Of a stretch of DNA of 64,000 bases, positions 35,329 through 44,708 are shown piece by piece. The stretch is from Novosphingobium sp. SG707 (GTDB lineage: Bacteria > Pseudomonadota > Alphaproteobacteria > Sphingomonadales > Sphingomonadaceae), in contig NZ_JAAZQL010000002.1 of NCBI RefSeq assembly GCF_012275515.1, positions 434,001-498,000 of the forward strand. Reading direction: 5' to 3'. The notes under the pieces were generated by a model. The model did not search any database. It was not told where the DNA came from and was given only the letters and a program-made list of their open reading frames with translations. Each line of letters opens with the position of its first letter. Within the stretch, counting starts at the first letter, position 1. Both the position numbers and the translations under genes were made by a program.

Positions 35329-36054
35329 TCAGGGTGCGCGCCGCCAGACCAGCCAGATGGCAAACAGGCTGAGCAGGGCCATGGCGAACCATGTCAGCGC
35401 ATATTGCAGGTGGCTGTTGGGGAATTGCACCACGGTCAGGCCGGGAATGGGGTTGCCGGGGATTTCGGGGCCTTGCGCATCAATGAACCATGCGGCCTGA
35501 CCCTTCACCCCGCGCGTGGCGGACATGGCAGCAATGTCGCGCGCATACCAGCGGTCCTGCGTCGGCACATTGGCCTGCAGAAAGCGGCCCTTTGGCTCGG
35601 TTTTACGCAGAAGGCCGGTGATCGCCACTTCGCCCATGGGCGTGCGCGCGGCCTCGGCCAGAGCGGTGCTGCCCAGCGGCACATAGCCGCGATTTATCCA
35701 CACCGTGCGCCCGTCGCCCATGCGCAGCGGCGCCATCACCCAATAGCCCGCGCCCCGCTCGGTCAGCGCGGAGACCAGCGTGGTGCCCTGCGGCTCAAAC
35801 CGCCCCAGCGCCCAGACGTGGCGATATTCCAGATCGGCCAGATCGCGCGGGTTTGGCGCCATCGGCAGCAGCCGCGCCTCGACCGGATTGGCGGTCGAAA
35901 CCTCGTTCACATGCGCGATCAACGCGCGTTTCCACGCCAGCCTTTGCACCTGCCATACGCCCAGCGCCGAAAACAGCGCCGCACAAAGCAGCAGGGCGGC
36001 CACCGGAAGAATCCGGCGCCGCCCCTTTTGCTGGCCCAATGGGCTGGGCCTCAT
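35329..36054 (-). CDS. SURF1-family oxidase assembly protein
   Basis: 241 residues from ATG 36054, which overlaps the cyoD stop (ATGA). SURF1 proteins have one helix at each end, and these are seen at about 19-37 (LPVAALLLCAALFSALGVWQ) and near the C-terminus (LTWFAMALLSLFAIWLVW). Signature segments include LGVWQVQRLAWK, FEPQGTTLV, VWINRGYVP and the terminal NSHLQYALTWF. The family helps insert haem into subunit I of haem-copper oxidases. Here it is coupled to the cyo quinol oxidase, so it probably serves haem o or b insertion and not cytochrome aa3. Confidence 0.93.
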   Translation of the reverse strand: MRPSPLGQQKGRRRILPVAALLLCAALFSALGVWQVQRLAWKRALIAHVNEVSTANPVEARLLPMAPNPRDLADLEYRHVWALGRFEPQGTTLVSALTERGAGYWVMAPLRMGDGRTVWINRGYVPLGSTALAEAARTPMGEVAITGLLRKTEPKGRFLQANVPTQDRWYARDIAAMSATRGVKGQAAWFIDAQGPEIPGNPIPGLTVVQFPNSHLQYALTWFAMALLSLFAIWLVWRRAP

Positions 36055-36413
36055 CAGCCCATGCCGTCCATCTTGACCGGCATCATGTTGGCATTGAGGT
36101 GGAACATCACCCACAGAGTACCAGACAGGATGATCGCCACCAAAAGGATGGTGAACAGTGCGGCCATCAGGTTCCAGCCGCCCTCGATCTTGCCGTTCAT
36201 GTGCAGGAAGTAGATCATGTGGACCACAACCTGAACCGCGGCAAAGGCGGTGATGACGATGGCGGTCGTCGACTTGTCGGCGATCGCGCCGCTCATCACC
36301 AGCCAGAAGGGGATGGCGGTCAGGATGACGGAAAGGACGAAGCCGATCACGTAATCCTTGGTGGTGGCGTGAAACGCCGATTCGTGGCCGTGGCCATGCG
36401 AATGGTCAGCCAT
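36054..36413 (-). CDS. cyoD: Cytochrome o ubiquinol oxidase subunit IV
   Basis: 119 residues with three membrane helices. The start is His-rich (HSHGHGHESAFHATTKDYVIGF), then LSVILTAIPFWLVMSGAI and VVHMIYFLHMNGK follow, the usual CyoD sequence. Subunit IV is not catalytic and supports assembly of the proton-pumping quinol oxidase. The gene abuts cyoC by one base and overlaps SURF1. The heme O synthase gene cyoE, which often comes next, is absent here. Confidence 0.95.
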   Translation of the reverse strand: MADHSHGHGHESAFHATTKDYVIGFVLSVILTAIPFWLVMSGAIADKSTTAIVITAFAAVQVVVHMIYFLHMNGKIEGGWNLMAALFTILLVAIILSGTLWVMFHLNANMMPVKMDGMG

Positions 36414-37027
36414 TAGCGCAGCACTCCCATCAGATAGACAAAGGTGAACACGCCGATCCAGACCACGTCAAGGAAGTGCCAGAACAGCGAGAGGCAGGAC
36501 AGGCGGCGCTTGTTGGCCTCGGTCAGGCCATGCTTGCCCACCTGGAACAACAGCGTCACCAGCCAGATCGAACCGAAGGTCACGTGCAGACCGTGGGTGC
36601 CGACCAGCGTGAAGAAGGCCGACAGGAAAGCGCTGCGCTGCGGCCCGGCGCCTTCCTCGATCAGGTGATGGAATTCGTAAAGTTCGATCGAGAGGAAGCC
36701 CAGACCAAAGCACAGGGTCAGGATCAGCCAGCCGATCAGGCCCTTCTTGCTGCCGTTCTGCATCGCGATCATGGCAAAGCCATAGGTGATCGACGAGAAG
36801 AGCAGCAGCGAGGTGTTGAGCGCCACCAGCGGCAGGTCGAACAGATCCTTGGGCGCCGGACCTCCGGCATAATTGCCGCCCAGCACCGCGAAGGTGGCAA
36901 ACAGCATGCCGAAGATGAGGCAGTCGCTCATCAGGTAGATCCAGAAGCCCAGCGTGGTGCTGTAGCCGTCCGGGTGGGCGTGTTCGTGCAGATCGTAATA
37001 CTGCTCGGTGAGGTTGGTGCTCGCCAT
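36413..37027 (-). CDS. cyoC: Cytochrome o ubiquinol oxidase subunit III
   Basis: 204 residues with five helices, the short form of subunit III found in quinol oxidases. [20 protein letters not shown], then FATFAVLGG, and the C-terminal [18 protein letters not shown] are diagnostic, including the conserved WHFLDVVW segment. It stabilises subunit I in the inner membrane. The gene is contiguous with cyoB and cyoD by single-base stop/start overlaps, so the operon is tightly packed. Confidence 0.96.
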   Translation of the reverse strand: MASTNLTEQYYDLHEHAHPDGYSTTLGFWIYLMSDCLIFGMLFATFAVLGGNYAGGPAPKDLFDLPLVALNTSLLLFSSITYGFAMIAMQNGSKKGLIGWLILTLCFGLGFLSIELYEFHHLIEEGAGPQRSAFLSAFFTLVGTHGLHVTFGSIWLVTLLFQVGKHGLTEANKRRLSCLSLFWHFLDVVWIGVFTFVYLMGVLR

Positions 37028-39045
37028 TACGCGGCTCCCTTTTCCAGCGCGGCCAGTTGGGCCGTGCGCGCAGCTTCAACCTCGGCGACATGGTCGGCCT
37101 TGATATAGAAGGTGCGGTTATAGTTGAAGGTGTGGAAGATCGCGGTGCCGACGATGCCGGCCAGCATCACCACGGCCAGCCACCAGACCTGCCAGATCAG
37201 CGCGAAACCGCAGACCGTCGACAGACCCGCCAGCACGATACCGGCCCAGGTGCCCTGAGGCATGTAGATGTCCTGGAAACCGCTGATCGGGCGGGCAACA
37301 CCCTTGGCCTTCATGTCGGCCCAGGCGTCGATGTCATGGATCTTGGGCGTGAAGGCGAAGTTATATTCCGGCGGAGGCGAAGAGGTCGCCCATTCCAGGG
37401 TGCGGCCGCCCCACGGGTCGCCGCTTTCGTCCTTGTATTCTTCACGCTTCCAGATCGACACGGCGAACTGGATCAGCATCGCACCGATACCGGCTGCGAT
37501 CAGGAAGGCCCCTGCCAACGCGATCCAGTAATAGACGCGCAGCGGATCGAAGCTGGCGTCGAACACGCGCATACGACGCGTCACGCCCATGAAGCCAAGG
37601 ATGTAGAGCGGGGTGAAGGCGATCCAGAAGCCCGGAACCCAGCACCAGAACGACACCTTGCCCCAGAACTGGTTCAGCTTGAAGCCGAAAGCCTTGGGCC
37701 ACCAGTAGTTCATCGCGGCAAACACGCCCCAGACCACGCCGCCGATGATGACGTTATGGAAGTGGGCAATGAGGAACACAGAGTTGTGCAGCACAAAGTC
37801 GGCGGCGGGCACAGCCATCATCACGCCGGTCATGCCGCCGATGGTGAAGGTGAGCATGAAGGCGACCGTCCACATCATCGGCAGTTCAAACCGGATGCGG
37901 CCGCGGAACATGGTGAAGAGCCAGTTGAACAGCTTGGCCCCGGTGGGGATCGAGATCACCATGGTGGTGATGCCGAAGAACGAGTTCACGGACGCGCCCG
38001 AACCCATGGTGAAGAAGTGGTGCAGCCAGACCGAATAGGACAGGATGCCGATGACGCAGGTGGCGTAAACCATCGAGGTGTAGCCGAACAGGCGCTTGGA
38101 ACAGAAGGTCGAGACGATTTCCGAGAACACGCCGAACACCGGCAGCACCAGAATGTAAACCTCCGGGTGGCCCCAGATCCAGATCAGGTTGACATAGAGC
38201 ATCGGCGAGCCGCCGAAGTCATTGGTGAAGAAGTTGGTGTGGAACACGCGGTCCAGACCCAGCAGGGCCAGAACGACGGTCAGCACGGGGAACACGGCAA
38301 CGATCAGGATGTTGGTGACCAGAGCGGTCCAGGTGAAGACGGGCATCTTCATCATGGTCATGCCCGGCGCGCGCAGCTTGATGATCGTGGCGATCAGGTT
38401 GACGCCCGAAAGCGTGGTGCCGACACCGGCCACCTGCAGCGACCAGATGTAGTAATCCACGCCGACATCGGGACTGTACGCCAATCCAGAGAGCGGAGGA
38501 TAGGCCAGCCAGCCGGTGCGCGCGAATTCGCCCACAAACAGCGAGAGCATGACCAGCACCGCGCCGCCCGCCGTCATCCAGAACGAGAAGTTGTTCAGGA
38601 AGGGGAAGGACACGTCGCGCGCGCCGATCTGCAAGGGCACGACATAGTTCATCAGGCCCGTGACGAAAGGCATCGCCACAAAGAAGATCATGATGACGCC
38701 GTGGGCGGTGAACACCTGATCGAAGTGGTGGCTGTTCAAATAGCCGTCAGAGCCGCCGAAGCCGAGCGCCTGCTGGCTGCGGATCATGATCGCGTCGGCA
38801 AAGCCGCGCAGGAACATGATGAGGCCCAGCACCATATACATGATGCCGATCTTCTTGTGATCGACGCTGGTGAACCACTGCTTCCACAGATAGCCCCAGA
38901 GGCGGAAATAGGTGAGCGCGGCCACCAGCGCGATGCCGCCGAGTGAAACGGCCGCAAAGGTGGCGAGCACGATCGGCTCGGTCGGGATCGCGTCCGGGCC
39001 AAGGCGGCCCAGCAGCGGTGTCCAATGGGAATGGGTCGGGATCAT
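37027..39045 (-). CDS. cyoB: Cytochrome o ubiquinol oxidase subunit I
   Basis: 672 residues with about 15 helices, full length for CyoB. It holds the low-spin haem and the haem-copper O2-reduction site. Ligand regions visible are the first haem His in the [10 protein letters not shown] stretch, CuB and the Tyr-His cross-link region in [14 protein letters not shown], the LHHF pair, and both haem ligands in [11 protein letters not shown]. The GHPEVY Glu marks the D-channel of A-type oxidases, so proton pumping is expected. The gene lies second in cyoABCD, 12 nt from cyoA. Confidence 0.97.
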   Translation of the reverse strand: MIPTHSHWTPLLGRLGPDAIPTEPIVLATFAAVSLGGIALVAALTYFRLWGYLWKQWFTSVDHKKIGIMYMVLGLIMFLRGFADAIMIRSQQALGFGGSDGYLNSHHFDQVFTAHGVIMIFFVAMPFVTGLMNYVVPLQIGARDVSFPFLNNFSFWMTAGGAVLVMLSLFVGEFARTGWLAYPPLSGLAYSPDVGVDYYIWSLQVAGVGTTLSGVNLIATIIKLRAPGMTMMKMPVFTWTALVTNILIVAVFPVLTVVLALLGLDRVFHTNFFTNDFGGSPMLYVNLIWIWGHPEVYILVLPVFGVFSEIVSTFCSKRLFGYTSMVYATCVIGILSYSVWLHHFFTMGSGASVNSFFGITTMVISIPTGAKLFNWLFTMFRGRIRFELPMMWTVAFMLTFTIGGMTGVMMAVPAADFVLHNSVFLIAHFHNVIIGGVVWGVFAAMNYWWPKAFGFKLNQFWGKVSFWCWVPGFWIAFTPLYILGFMGVTRRMRVFDASFDPLRVYYWIALAGAFLIAAGIGAMLIQFAVSIWKREEYKDESGDPWGGRTLEWATSSPPPEYNFAFTPKIHDIDAWADMKAKGVARPISGFQDIYMPQGTWAGIVLAGLSTVCGFALIWQVWWLAVVMLAGIVGTAIFHTFNYNRTFYIKADHVAEVEAARTAQLAALEKGAA

Positions 39046-39057
39046 GGGATCTCGCTA

Positions 39058-40215
39058 TCAGCTAAGAGGGGTGCGCGCAGGGGCGGCCAGCGACAGCTTG
39101 GCAGCGGCGGCAGGAACGGGGGTCTTCACGCCATCGGGAACGCAGATCGCGCGCACGAAAGCCTTGGTGCGGGCATCGGCCTGCGCTGCAGCGCGACCGG
39201 GGATGACGGGGATGGTCGTTTCGCGGCCATTCTTGTCATAGGTCAGCGCGGCGACATTATAGATGCCAGCCTTGCCGGCGCCGCCACGTGCGTCGAGCGC
39301 CATCATGTCGCGCACGCACATCTTGCCCGGACGGACGCAGAGGTTGACGATTTTGTCGAACAGGCCGTCGGCCACGGTGGTGAAGTGACGGACCGGTTCC
39401 TTCTCGCTGGGCTGTTCCAGCTGAAGATAGGCCACGGTGTCGAGCGCGCCCGCGCTGTCCTTGTCGCCGCCCTTGGCAACCTTGGCGACCCACTGGTCAA
39501 AATCGGCGTCGGCCAGGCCATAGGTCTTGAAGCGCATGTGCGAGAAGCCCGAGCCAGAATAATTGGCCGAGAAGCCGTCGAACGTGCCGGTCTTGTTGAG
39601 TACAGCGTTCAGTTCGCTCGTCATGCCGGGCATTGCATAGATCTGACCAGCCAGCGCCGGGATGTAGAACGAGTTCATGACCGAAGAGGACGAGATGCTG
39701 AAATGCACCGGGCGGTCCACCGGCAGGGCCAGTTCGTTGACCGTGGCGATTTTCTGCTCGGGATAAATAAACAGCCACTTCCAGTCGAGCGCGACGACCT
39801 GAATTTCAAGCGGCTTCGCATCTGCAGCAAGGGGCTTGCCCTCGGCAATGCGGGCCACCGGACGGAACGGGTCGAGCGTGTGGGTGGTCACCCAGGTCAG
39901 CGAACCGAGCGCGATGATGATCATCAGCGGCGCGGCCCAGATCACCAGTTCGAGCTGGGTCGAATGGTTCCATTCGGGCTCATAGCGGGCGCCGGCCGTC
40001 GCGCGGTATTTCCACGCGAAATAAACGGTCAACGCCATCACCGGAACGATGATCAGCAGCATCAGCAGCGTGGCCGTGACCACCAGGCTGGCTTCCTGTT
40101 TGGCGATGTCGCCCGCGGGGTTCAGCACCACCGGGCTACAGGCGGAGAGCGAGGCGAGGCTGACAAGGCTGCCGAGCCGGCTCGCGTGACGAAGGAGGGT
40201 GGGTTGCGTGCTCAT
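39058..40215 (-). CDS. cyoA: Cytochrome o ubiquinol oxidase subunit II, lipoprotein
   Basis: 385 residues from ATG 40215. This start puts a lipobox (LSAC, Cys26) at the right distance, as in CyoA proteins; two upstream ATGs (40239 and 40260) are alternatives. Two membrane helices follow (about 40-65 and 83-105), then the periplasmic cupredoxin domain. The CuA ligands of cytochrome c oxidases are missing: the equivalent loop reads YSGSGFSHMRFKTYG, which shows a quinol oxidase. The protein is longer than E. coli CyoA (315) because of a C-terminal extension after residue 280. A candidate FNR site lies upstream. Confidence 0.95.
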   Translation of the reverse strand: MSTQPTLLRHASRLGSLVSLASLSACSPVVLNPAGDIAKQEASLVVTATLLMLLIIVPVMALTVYFAWKYRATAGARYEPEWNHSTQLELVIWAAPLMIIIALGSLTWVTTHTLDPFRPVARIAEGKPLAADAKPLEIQVVALDWKWLFIYPEQKIATVNELALPVDRPVHFSISSSSVMNSFYIPALAGQIYAMPGMTSELNAVLNKTGTFDGFSANYSGSGFSHMRFKTYGLADADFDQWVAKVAKGGDKDSAGALDTVAYLQLEQPSEKEPVRHFTTVADGLFDKIVNLCVRPGKMCVRDMMALDARGGAGKAGIYNVAALTYDKNGRETTIPVIPGRAAAQADARTKAFVRAICVPDGVKTPVPAAAAKLSLAAPARTPLS

Positions 40216-40274
40216 GGCGCCCGCGCGTAGGAGGCTCATGCTGCAACCGCGATAGGACATATTGTCCCATCAAT

Positions 40275-40288
40275 TTGATTGCCATCAT
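40275..40288. promoter_or_regulatory. Candidate FNR/FnrL box between cyoA and MFS gene
   Basis: TTGATTGCCATCAT matches TTGAT-N4-ATCAA at 9 of the 10 defined positions. It lies 60 bp upstream of the chosen cyoA start and about 156 bp upstream of the divergent MFS start. Oxygen control of a terminal oxidase by FnrL is common in alphaproteobacteria. The match is by eye only. Confidence 0.5.
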
Positions 40289-40444
40289 GGATCTTTTGAT
40301 GCAGTCTCATTTCAGGCCCGCCAAAAGGCCCTGAAATCTGCGGTTTTCCGCGCGTTTTGGAACCTTGTGGACGGACCATAATTAAAGAGAAAAGCCGGGT
40401 TGTTCCTTGGGGAAAACACCGGCCCGATTTTGGGGATGCTGAAC

Positions 40445-41797
40445 ATGACCACCTCCGTTTCAAACGGGGTGGCCGCAGGGGTCGTTTCGGGCCATGCTGG
40501 CCATTCCGATCACGTTTCTCCCGGTGAGATCGCCATTGGCGTGATTATCGGTCGAACTTCGGAATTCTTTGACTTTTTCGTCTATGCCATCGCCTCGGTG
40601 CTGGTATTTCCGAGCTTCTTTTTCCCGTTCACCGATGCCTATACCGGCACGCTCTATTCCTTCGCGATCTTTCCGCTGGCCTTTGTCGCGCGGCCCTTGG
40701 GCACGTTCGTGTTCATGACCATCGACCGACTCTACGGCCGCACGGCCAAGCTGGCCATCGCGCTGTTTTTGCTGGGCGGATCGACGGCGGCGATTGCCTT
40801 CCTGCCGGGCTACGCCACGCTAGGCAAGACGGCCATCGCGCTGCTCGCCCTGTTCCGGCTGGGTCAGGGTTTCGCGCTGGGCGGCAGTTGGGATGGTCTG
40901 GCCTCGCTTCTGGCGCTCAATGCGCCGCGTGACCGCCGCGGCTGGTTTGCGATGGTGCCGCAATTGGGCGCGCCGCTGGGTCTGATCGTGGCCTCGTCCA
41001 TGTTCGCCTTTTTCGTCTCGTCGCTGCCCACCGAGGATTTCCTGAGCTGGGGCTGGCGCTTCCCGTTCTTCGTGGCCTTTGCCATCAATGTGGTGGCGCT
41101 GTTCGCTCGCCTGCGTCTGGTGGAATCGCCCGAATTCGTGCGCCTGTTCGAAAGCCGCGACCTGCAGCCGGAAAAGGCCATCGTCACCATCCGCGAGGAA
41201 GGCCGCACCATCCTGATCGGCGCTTTGGCGCCTCTGGCCAGCTTTGCGCTGTTCCACATGGTCACGGTGTTCCCGCTCTCCTATGTGATGCTCAACACGC
41301 CTGAACGCCCGGCCTCGTTCCTGATTATCGAAACGGGTGCGGCCATGATCGGCGTGATGGCGATCATCGTCTCGGGCTATATGGCGGACCGTTTCGGGCG
41401 CCGCGCTGTGCTGGGCGCTTCGGCGGCGGCGATTGCGGCTTTCTCCGGCTTTGCCCCGCAATTGCTGGGCCAGGGAACCGGGGGCGAGGTGGCCTTCATG
41501 ACCATCGGTTTTGCCATTCTGGGCATCTCCTTTGGCCAGTCCTCGGGCGCTGTGGCGTCCAGCTTCTCGACCCAGCATCGCTATACGGGTTCGGCGCTGA
41601 CCAGCGATATTGCATGGCTGGTGGGGGCCGCCTTTGCGCCGCTGATCGCGCTGAAACTGGCCACGACCTATGGGCTGATCTCGTCGGGGGCCTATCTGCT
41701 CTCGGGCGCGGCGGCCACGCTGATCGCGCTGTGGGCCAACCGTGAACTTGCGGGCAATCGCAACAATGCGATGAGCCCGATGTCGCTGGCGGTCTGA
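40445..41797 (+). CDS. MFS transporter of the metabolite:H+ symporter (MHS) type
   Basis: 450 residues from ATG 40445, with GGGGA 8 bases upstream; an ATG at 40436 is also possible. Twelve helices. The motif GRTSEFFDFFVYAIASVLVF is the MHS-family opening, and GYMADRFGRRAVL is motif A of the second half. Such carriers move organic acids, betaine or proline with protons. It is divergent from cyoA, a pairing seen in other sphingomonads, and is followed by a two-component system. The substrate is not known. Confidence 0.85.
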   Translation: MTTSVSNGVAAGVVSGHAGHSDHVSPGEIAIGVIIGRTSEFFDFFVYAIASVLVFPSFFFPFTDAYTGTLYSFAIFPLAFVARPLGTFVFMTIDRLYGRTAKLAIALFLLGGSTAAIAFLPGYATLGKTAIALLALFRLGQGFALGGSWDGLASLLALNAPRDRRGWFAMVPQLGAPLGLIVASSMFAFFVSSLPTEDFLSWGWRFPFFVAFAINVVALFARLRLVESPEFVRLFESRDLQPEKAIVTIREEGRTILIGALAPLASFALFHMVTVFPLSYVMLNTPERPASFLIIETGAAMIGVMAIIVSGYMADRFGRRAVLGASAAAIAAFSGFAPQLLGQGTGGEVAFMTIGFAILGISFGQSSGAVASSFSTQHRYTGSALTSDIAWLVGAAFAPLIALKLATTYGLISSGAYLLSGAAATLIALWANRELAGNRNNAMSPMSLAV

Positions 41798-41842
41798 TCG
41801 CGGACGGCAACACCATTGCCCGCAGGTCTTGGATCTGCAAAG

Positions 41843-41869
41843 GAAAGGGGGCGTGAAAAGCCCCCTTTC
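41843..41869 (+). terminator. Hairpin after the MFS gene
   Basis: GAAAGGGGGC (41843-41852) and GCCCCCTTTC (41860-41869) form a perfect 10-bp stem with loop GTGAAAA, followed by TCTT. It ends the MFS transcript or sets a partial stop before the sensor kinase. The loop GTG with the AGGAAAGGGG before it could also be read as a start codon and ribosome binding site in frame with the kinase. Confidence 0.6.
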
Positions 41870-41924
41870 TCTTGACCTCAAGGCTGTGACAGAGCCCGAA
41901 CGCCCCGCGATCAAGGGCGATCCC

Positions 41925-43478
41925 ATGCGCGCGCATCCCTTATGGCCCTATCTGGCCTCGCTGGGGCTGGTTGCGGGCTTTTCCCTTTTGGGCATCCTGC
42001 TCAACCCCTGGCTGGGCGAGGGCTATGCTTCGCTGGTGTTCGTGGTGGGCGTCTCGATGGTCGGGGCGCTTTATGGGCTGATGCCCTCGCTGCTCTGCGC
42101 GCTGCTGTCCTCGCTGCTCTTTGACTTCTTTGTATCCGAGCCGGTGTTTGAACTGGCGATCAGCCGCACCACCGACCTTGCCCCGCCGGTGGTCTTTGCG
42201 CTTTGCGCGGTGATTTCGGGCCTGCTCTCGGGCCGCCTGCGCGACGAGGCGACGCGCGCCAACCGTTCGAACCAGCAATTGGCCAGCCTGCTGTCCCTTT
42301 CGCGCCAGTTGCAGAGCGCGAGCAGCGATGAGGCCGTGCATGACATCCTGTGCGAAAGCCTGCTGGCCGAACAGGGCGGGTCGCTGGGCCTTTACCGCAT
42401 GACCGAGGGCCGCGCCGCGCCGGTGGGCCATAGCGCCGAGGGCCCGGAATGGATCGCGCTGGCCAAGGCCGCGATGCTGTGGGAGCCGGAATGGCTGGAG
42501 GATGAGCATCTGATCGGCTGCCGATTGCTGGCGGGCGAACATTGCGTGGGGGCGATGGTGGTGGATCGCGCCACGGCGCGGGCCCGCGGCATCGGCTTCA
42601 TGCTGGCGCAGGGGCGGATGGCGGCGCTGGCGCTCGAGCGGATCGATCTGTCGCTGCGCCTGTCCGAGGCCCATGCCCATGCCCGCACCGAGGAGCTGAA
42701 ATCGGCGCTGCTCGCCTCGGTCAGCCATGACCTGCGCAGCCCGCTGACCGCGATCAGCGCCTCGGCGGCGAGCCTGCTGAGTTTCGGGGCGCAATTTGAC
42801 AGCGAAACCTCGCATGAGCTGCTGGACGGCATCGTGAAAGAATCGGCAAGGCTCAATGACCTGACCACCAACCTGCTCCAGATGACGCGGCTTGAGGCGG
42901 GCGAGGAGGGGTTGAGCTGGTCGCTGCTGCCGGTGGGCGAGAGTTTGCGCGCGATCATGGGCCGGGTGCAGATGCATCGCCAGACCCACCCGATGACGCT
43001 GCATATGCCGCCGCAGGAATTGCTGGTGCGCACCGATGCCACGCTGTTTGATCTGGCCGTGACCAATGTGCTGCAGAACGCGATCCGCTACAGTCCGGCG
43101 GGCAGCCCGATCACCATTGCCTGTATGCCCGAGGGCCGGTGGTGCCATATCGCCATCAGCGACGAGGGCCATGGCATCCCTCCTGCCGAGCAGGAAAGGG
43201 TGTTCGACCGCTTCTACCGGCTTGCGCGCGATGCCCGCGTGCCGCAAGGTTCGGGGCTCGGGCTGGCCATCGTGCGCGGCTTTGTTCAGGCCTCGGGCGG
43301 CAGGATTAGACTTGAATCGCCGCTGCGCGATGGGCAGGGAACGCGCATCACCATCATCCTGCCCCTGATGGAGCAGGACCAGAGCCGGTTGGCCGATGAG
43401 GATGAGGACGATATTTGCGCCAATATGGCGGATGACGCTGTTGATCCGGCGCCGGGCGCGGCAGGCATGAAGGCATAA
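41925..43478 (+). CDS. KdpD-like sensor histidine kinase lacking the KdpD/Usp domains
   Basis: 517 residues from ATG 41925 (AAGGG 7 bases upstream); a GTG at 41853 would add 24 residues but lies in a terminator-like loop. The N-terminus is the four-helix DUF4118 membrane domain (YLASLGLVAGFSLLGILLNP ... DFFVSEPVFELAIS). A GAF-like region follows (about 130-250), then HisKA with SVSHDLRSPLTA and an HATPase domain (NVLQNAIRYS, DEGHGIPP, GSGLGLAIV). Full KdpD has an extra 350-residue N-terminal sensing part, absent here, and no kdpFABC genes are near. The response regulator gene follows by 9 nt. The signal is unknown. Confidence 0.88.
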   Translation: MRAHPLWPYLASLGLVAGFSLLGILLNPWLGEGYASLVFVVGVSMVGALYGLMPSLLCALLSSLLFDFFVSEPVFELAISRTTDLAPPVVFALCAVISGLLSGRLRDEATRANRSNQQLASLLSLSRQLQSASSDEAVHDILCESLLAEQGGSLGLYRMTEGRAAPVGHSAEGPEWIALAKAAMLWEPEWLEDEHLIGCRLLAGEHCVGAMVVDRATARARGIGFMLAQGRMAALALERIDLSLRLSEAHAHARTEELKSALLASVSHDLRSPLTAISASAASLLSFGAQFDSETSHELLDGIVKESARLNDLTTNLLQMTRLEAGEEGLSWSLLPVGESLRAIMGRVQMHRQTHPMTLHMPPQELLVRTDATLFDLAVTNVLQNAIRYSPAGSPITIACMPEGRWCHIAISDEGHGIPPAEQERVFDRFYRLARDARVPQGSGLGLAIVRGFVQASGGRIRLESPLRDGQGTRITIILPLMEQDQSRLADEDEDDICANMADDAVDPAPGAAGMKA

Positions 43479-43486
43479 GGGAACAT

Positions 43487-44179
43487 ATGGTTAGCGGTCA
43501 TATCTTGCTGGTGGATGATGAAGTGGGCATCGTGACGGCGCTGCGCCCGGCCCTGCGCGCGGTTGGCCATGAGGTGACCGTGGCCAGCGACGGCACCGCC
43601 GCTCTGGCCAGTTTCCTGCTGGCCGATCCCGATGTCGTGCTGCTCGATCTGGGTCTGCCCGACATGGATGGCAAGCAGGTGATCCGCAAGATCCGCGAGA
43701 CATCCTCGACCCCGATCATCGTGATTTCCGCCCGCCATCAGGAGGCCGAGAAGATCGCCGCGCTGGACGAAGGGGCCGATGATTATGTCGACAAACCTTT
43801 TGTGCTGGGCGAATTGCTGGCGCGGGTGCGTTCGGCGCTGCGGCGGCGGCAGCATCTGATCGAGGTGCCCGAGGGGCTGGATCTGGGCCATCTGAGCATT
43901 GATTTCGGCACGCGCGAGGTGCGTCTGCGCGGCGATCTTATCAAACTTTCGCCCAAGGAATACAATCTGCTGCGTATGCTCGCCGACAGCGCGGGGCAGG
44001 TGGTGACGCAAAAGCGCCTGCTAGCTGCGGGCTGGGGCCGCTCAGAAGCCGATCCGCAATATCTGCGCGTCTATATCGGCATGTTGCGGCAAAAGCTGGA
44101 GATCAATCCGTCCGATCCCCAGATGATCCTGACCGAACCGGGCGTGGGTTATCGTCTGCTGGTGCCCGCGTCGGTCTGA
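43487..44179 (+). CDS. KdpE-like OmpR-family response regulator
   Basis: 230 residues. The receiver has LLVDDE (8-13), phospho-acceptor Asp54 in VVLLDLGLPDMDG and Lys in DDYVDKPF. The C-terminal winged helix (LRGDLIKLSPKEYNLLRML ... LRVYIGMLRQKLE ... PGVGYRLL) is typical of KdpE. An AAGGGAAC site precedes the ATG. It is the cognate partner of the upstream kinase. With no K+ ATPase genes nearby, its targets may be the divergent oxidase or MFS genes, which is inference. Confidence 0.92.
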   Translation: MVSGHILLVDDEVGIVTALRPALRAVGHEVTVASDGTAALASFLLADPDVVLLDLGLPDMDGKQVIRKIRETSSTPIIVISARHQEAEKIAALDEGADDYVDKPFVLGELLARVRSALRRRQHLIEVPEGLDLGHLSIDFGTREVRLRGDLIKLSPKEYNLLRMLADSAGQVVTQKRLLAAGWGRSEADPQYLRVYIGMLRQKLEINPSDPQMILTEPGVGYRLLVPASV

Positions 44180-44423
44180 TTGCGGGGCCGGAAGGAAAAC
44201 GGGCACAAAGGAAAGGGGCCGCCTTCATATCGCTTAGGGATAGGTTGATGATGAAGGCGACCACACAAAGTTGCGGATCGGAAAGCCAGACAAAGGCCGG
44301 CATGTTTTGTTTTTCTGATACCCAGCCTATCCAGCCCCCGCATGGCTTGCACCTAAAAAAGCCATAAACACTGATTCTTGCCGCCGTTTCGGTTGCAAGC
44401 CCTGTGTTGCGCAGGAGGCAAAT

Positions 44424-44708
44424 TCAGTAGCCCGGAAAGAGCTTGCGGATCAGTTGTCCGCGCCAGGGCTTGCCATGATAGTTGAAGAAGAACCACCCGA
44501 ACAGACGCGTGAAACCCAGTACGGGCAGGGCCAGCGGATCGCGGTTTTCGCGCATATGGGCATAGAGCGCGTGGTCCGCCCGGCGCCGGTCCGCCCCATT
44601 GCCGCCGCCGCGGATGCCATAGGCATTGTCATGCCGTTTGCACCCGATGTTGCGGTTGTGGATCCGGCCATTCATGAACAGGCAGTAGCGGCGCTGGGTC
44701 ATGGCCAT
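44424..44708 (-). CDS. Small protein with phospholipase A2-like CxxHDxxYG motif
   Basis: 94 residues from ATG 44708. The stretch IGCKRHDNAYG (21-31) matches the active-site helix of phospholipase A2 (CxxHDxCY), and ADHAL (44-48) could be the following Asp-bearing helix. There is no obvious signal peptide. The end is aromatic and basic (GWFFFNYHGKPWRG). The second Cys pairs of true sPLA2s are missing. The start codon overlaps that of the divergent hydrolase-like gene by 8 nt. Function is a guess; prokaryotic PLA2-like proteins are diverse. Confidence 0.5.
   Translation of the reverse strand: MAMTQRRYCLFMNGRIHNRNIGCKRHDNAYGIRGGGNGADRRRADHALYAHMRENRDPLALPVLGFTRLFGWFFFNYHGKPWRGQLIRKLFPGY

Noticed and set aside
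35329..39045. A cytochrome c oxidase (aa3) cluster, suggested by SURF1
   Set aside because: Subunit II lacks the CuA ligands and cyoC/cyoD are of quinol-oxidase type, so this is a ubiquinol oxidase.
42000..44179. A kdp potassium-uptake locus
   Set aside because: The kinase and regulator resemble KdpD/KdpE, but kdpFABC is absent and the kinase lacks the KdpD N-terminal domain.
44180..44423. Possible small gene or RNA in the gap after the KdpE-like gene
   Set aside because: Some inverted repeats are present (for example GGCTTGCA/TGCAAGCC at 44344-44351 and 44394-44401), but no frame has a ribosome binding site or recognisable product and no RNA family is evident.
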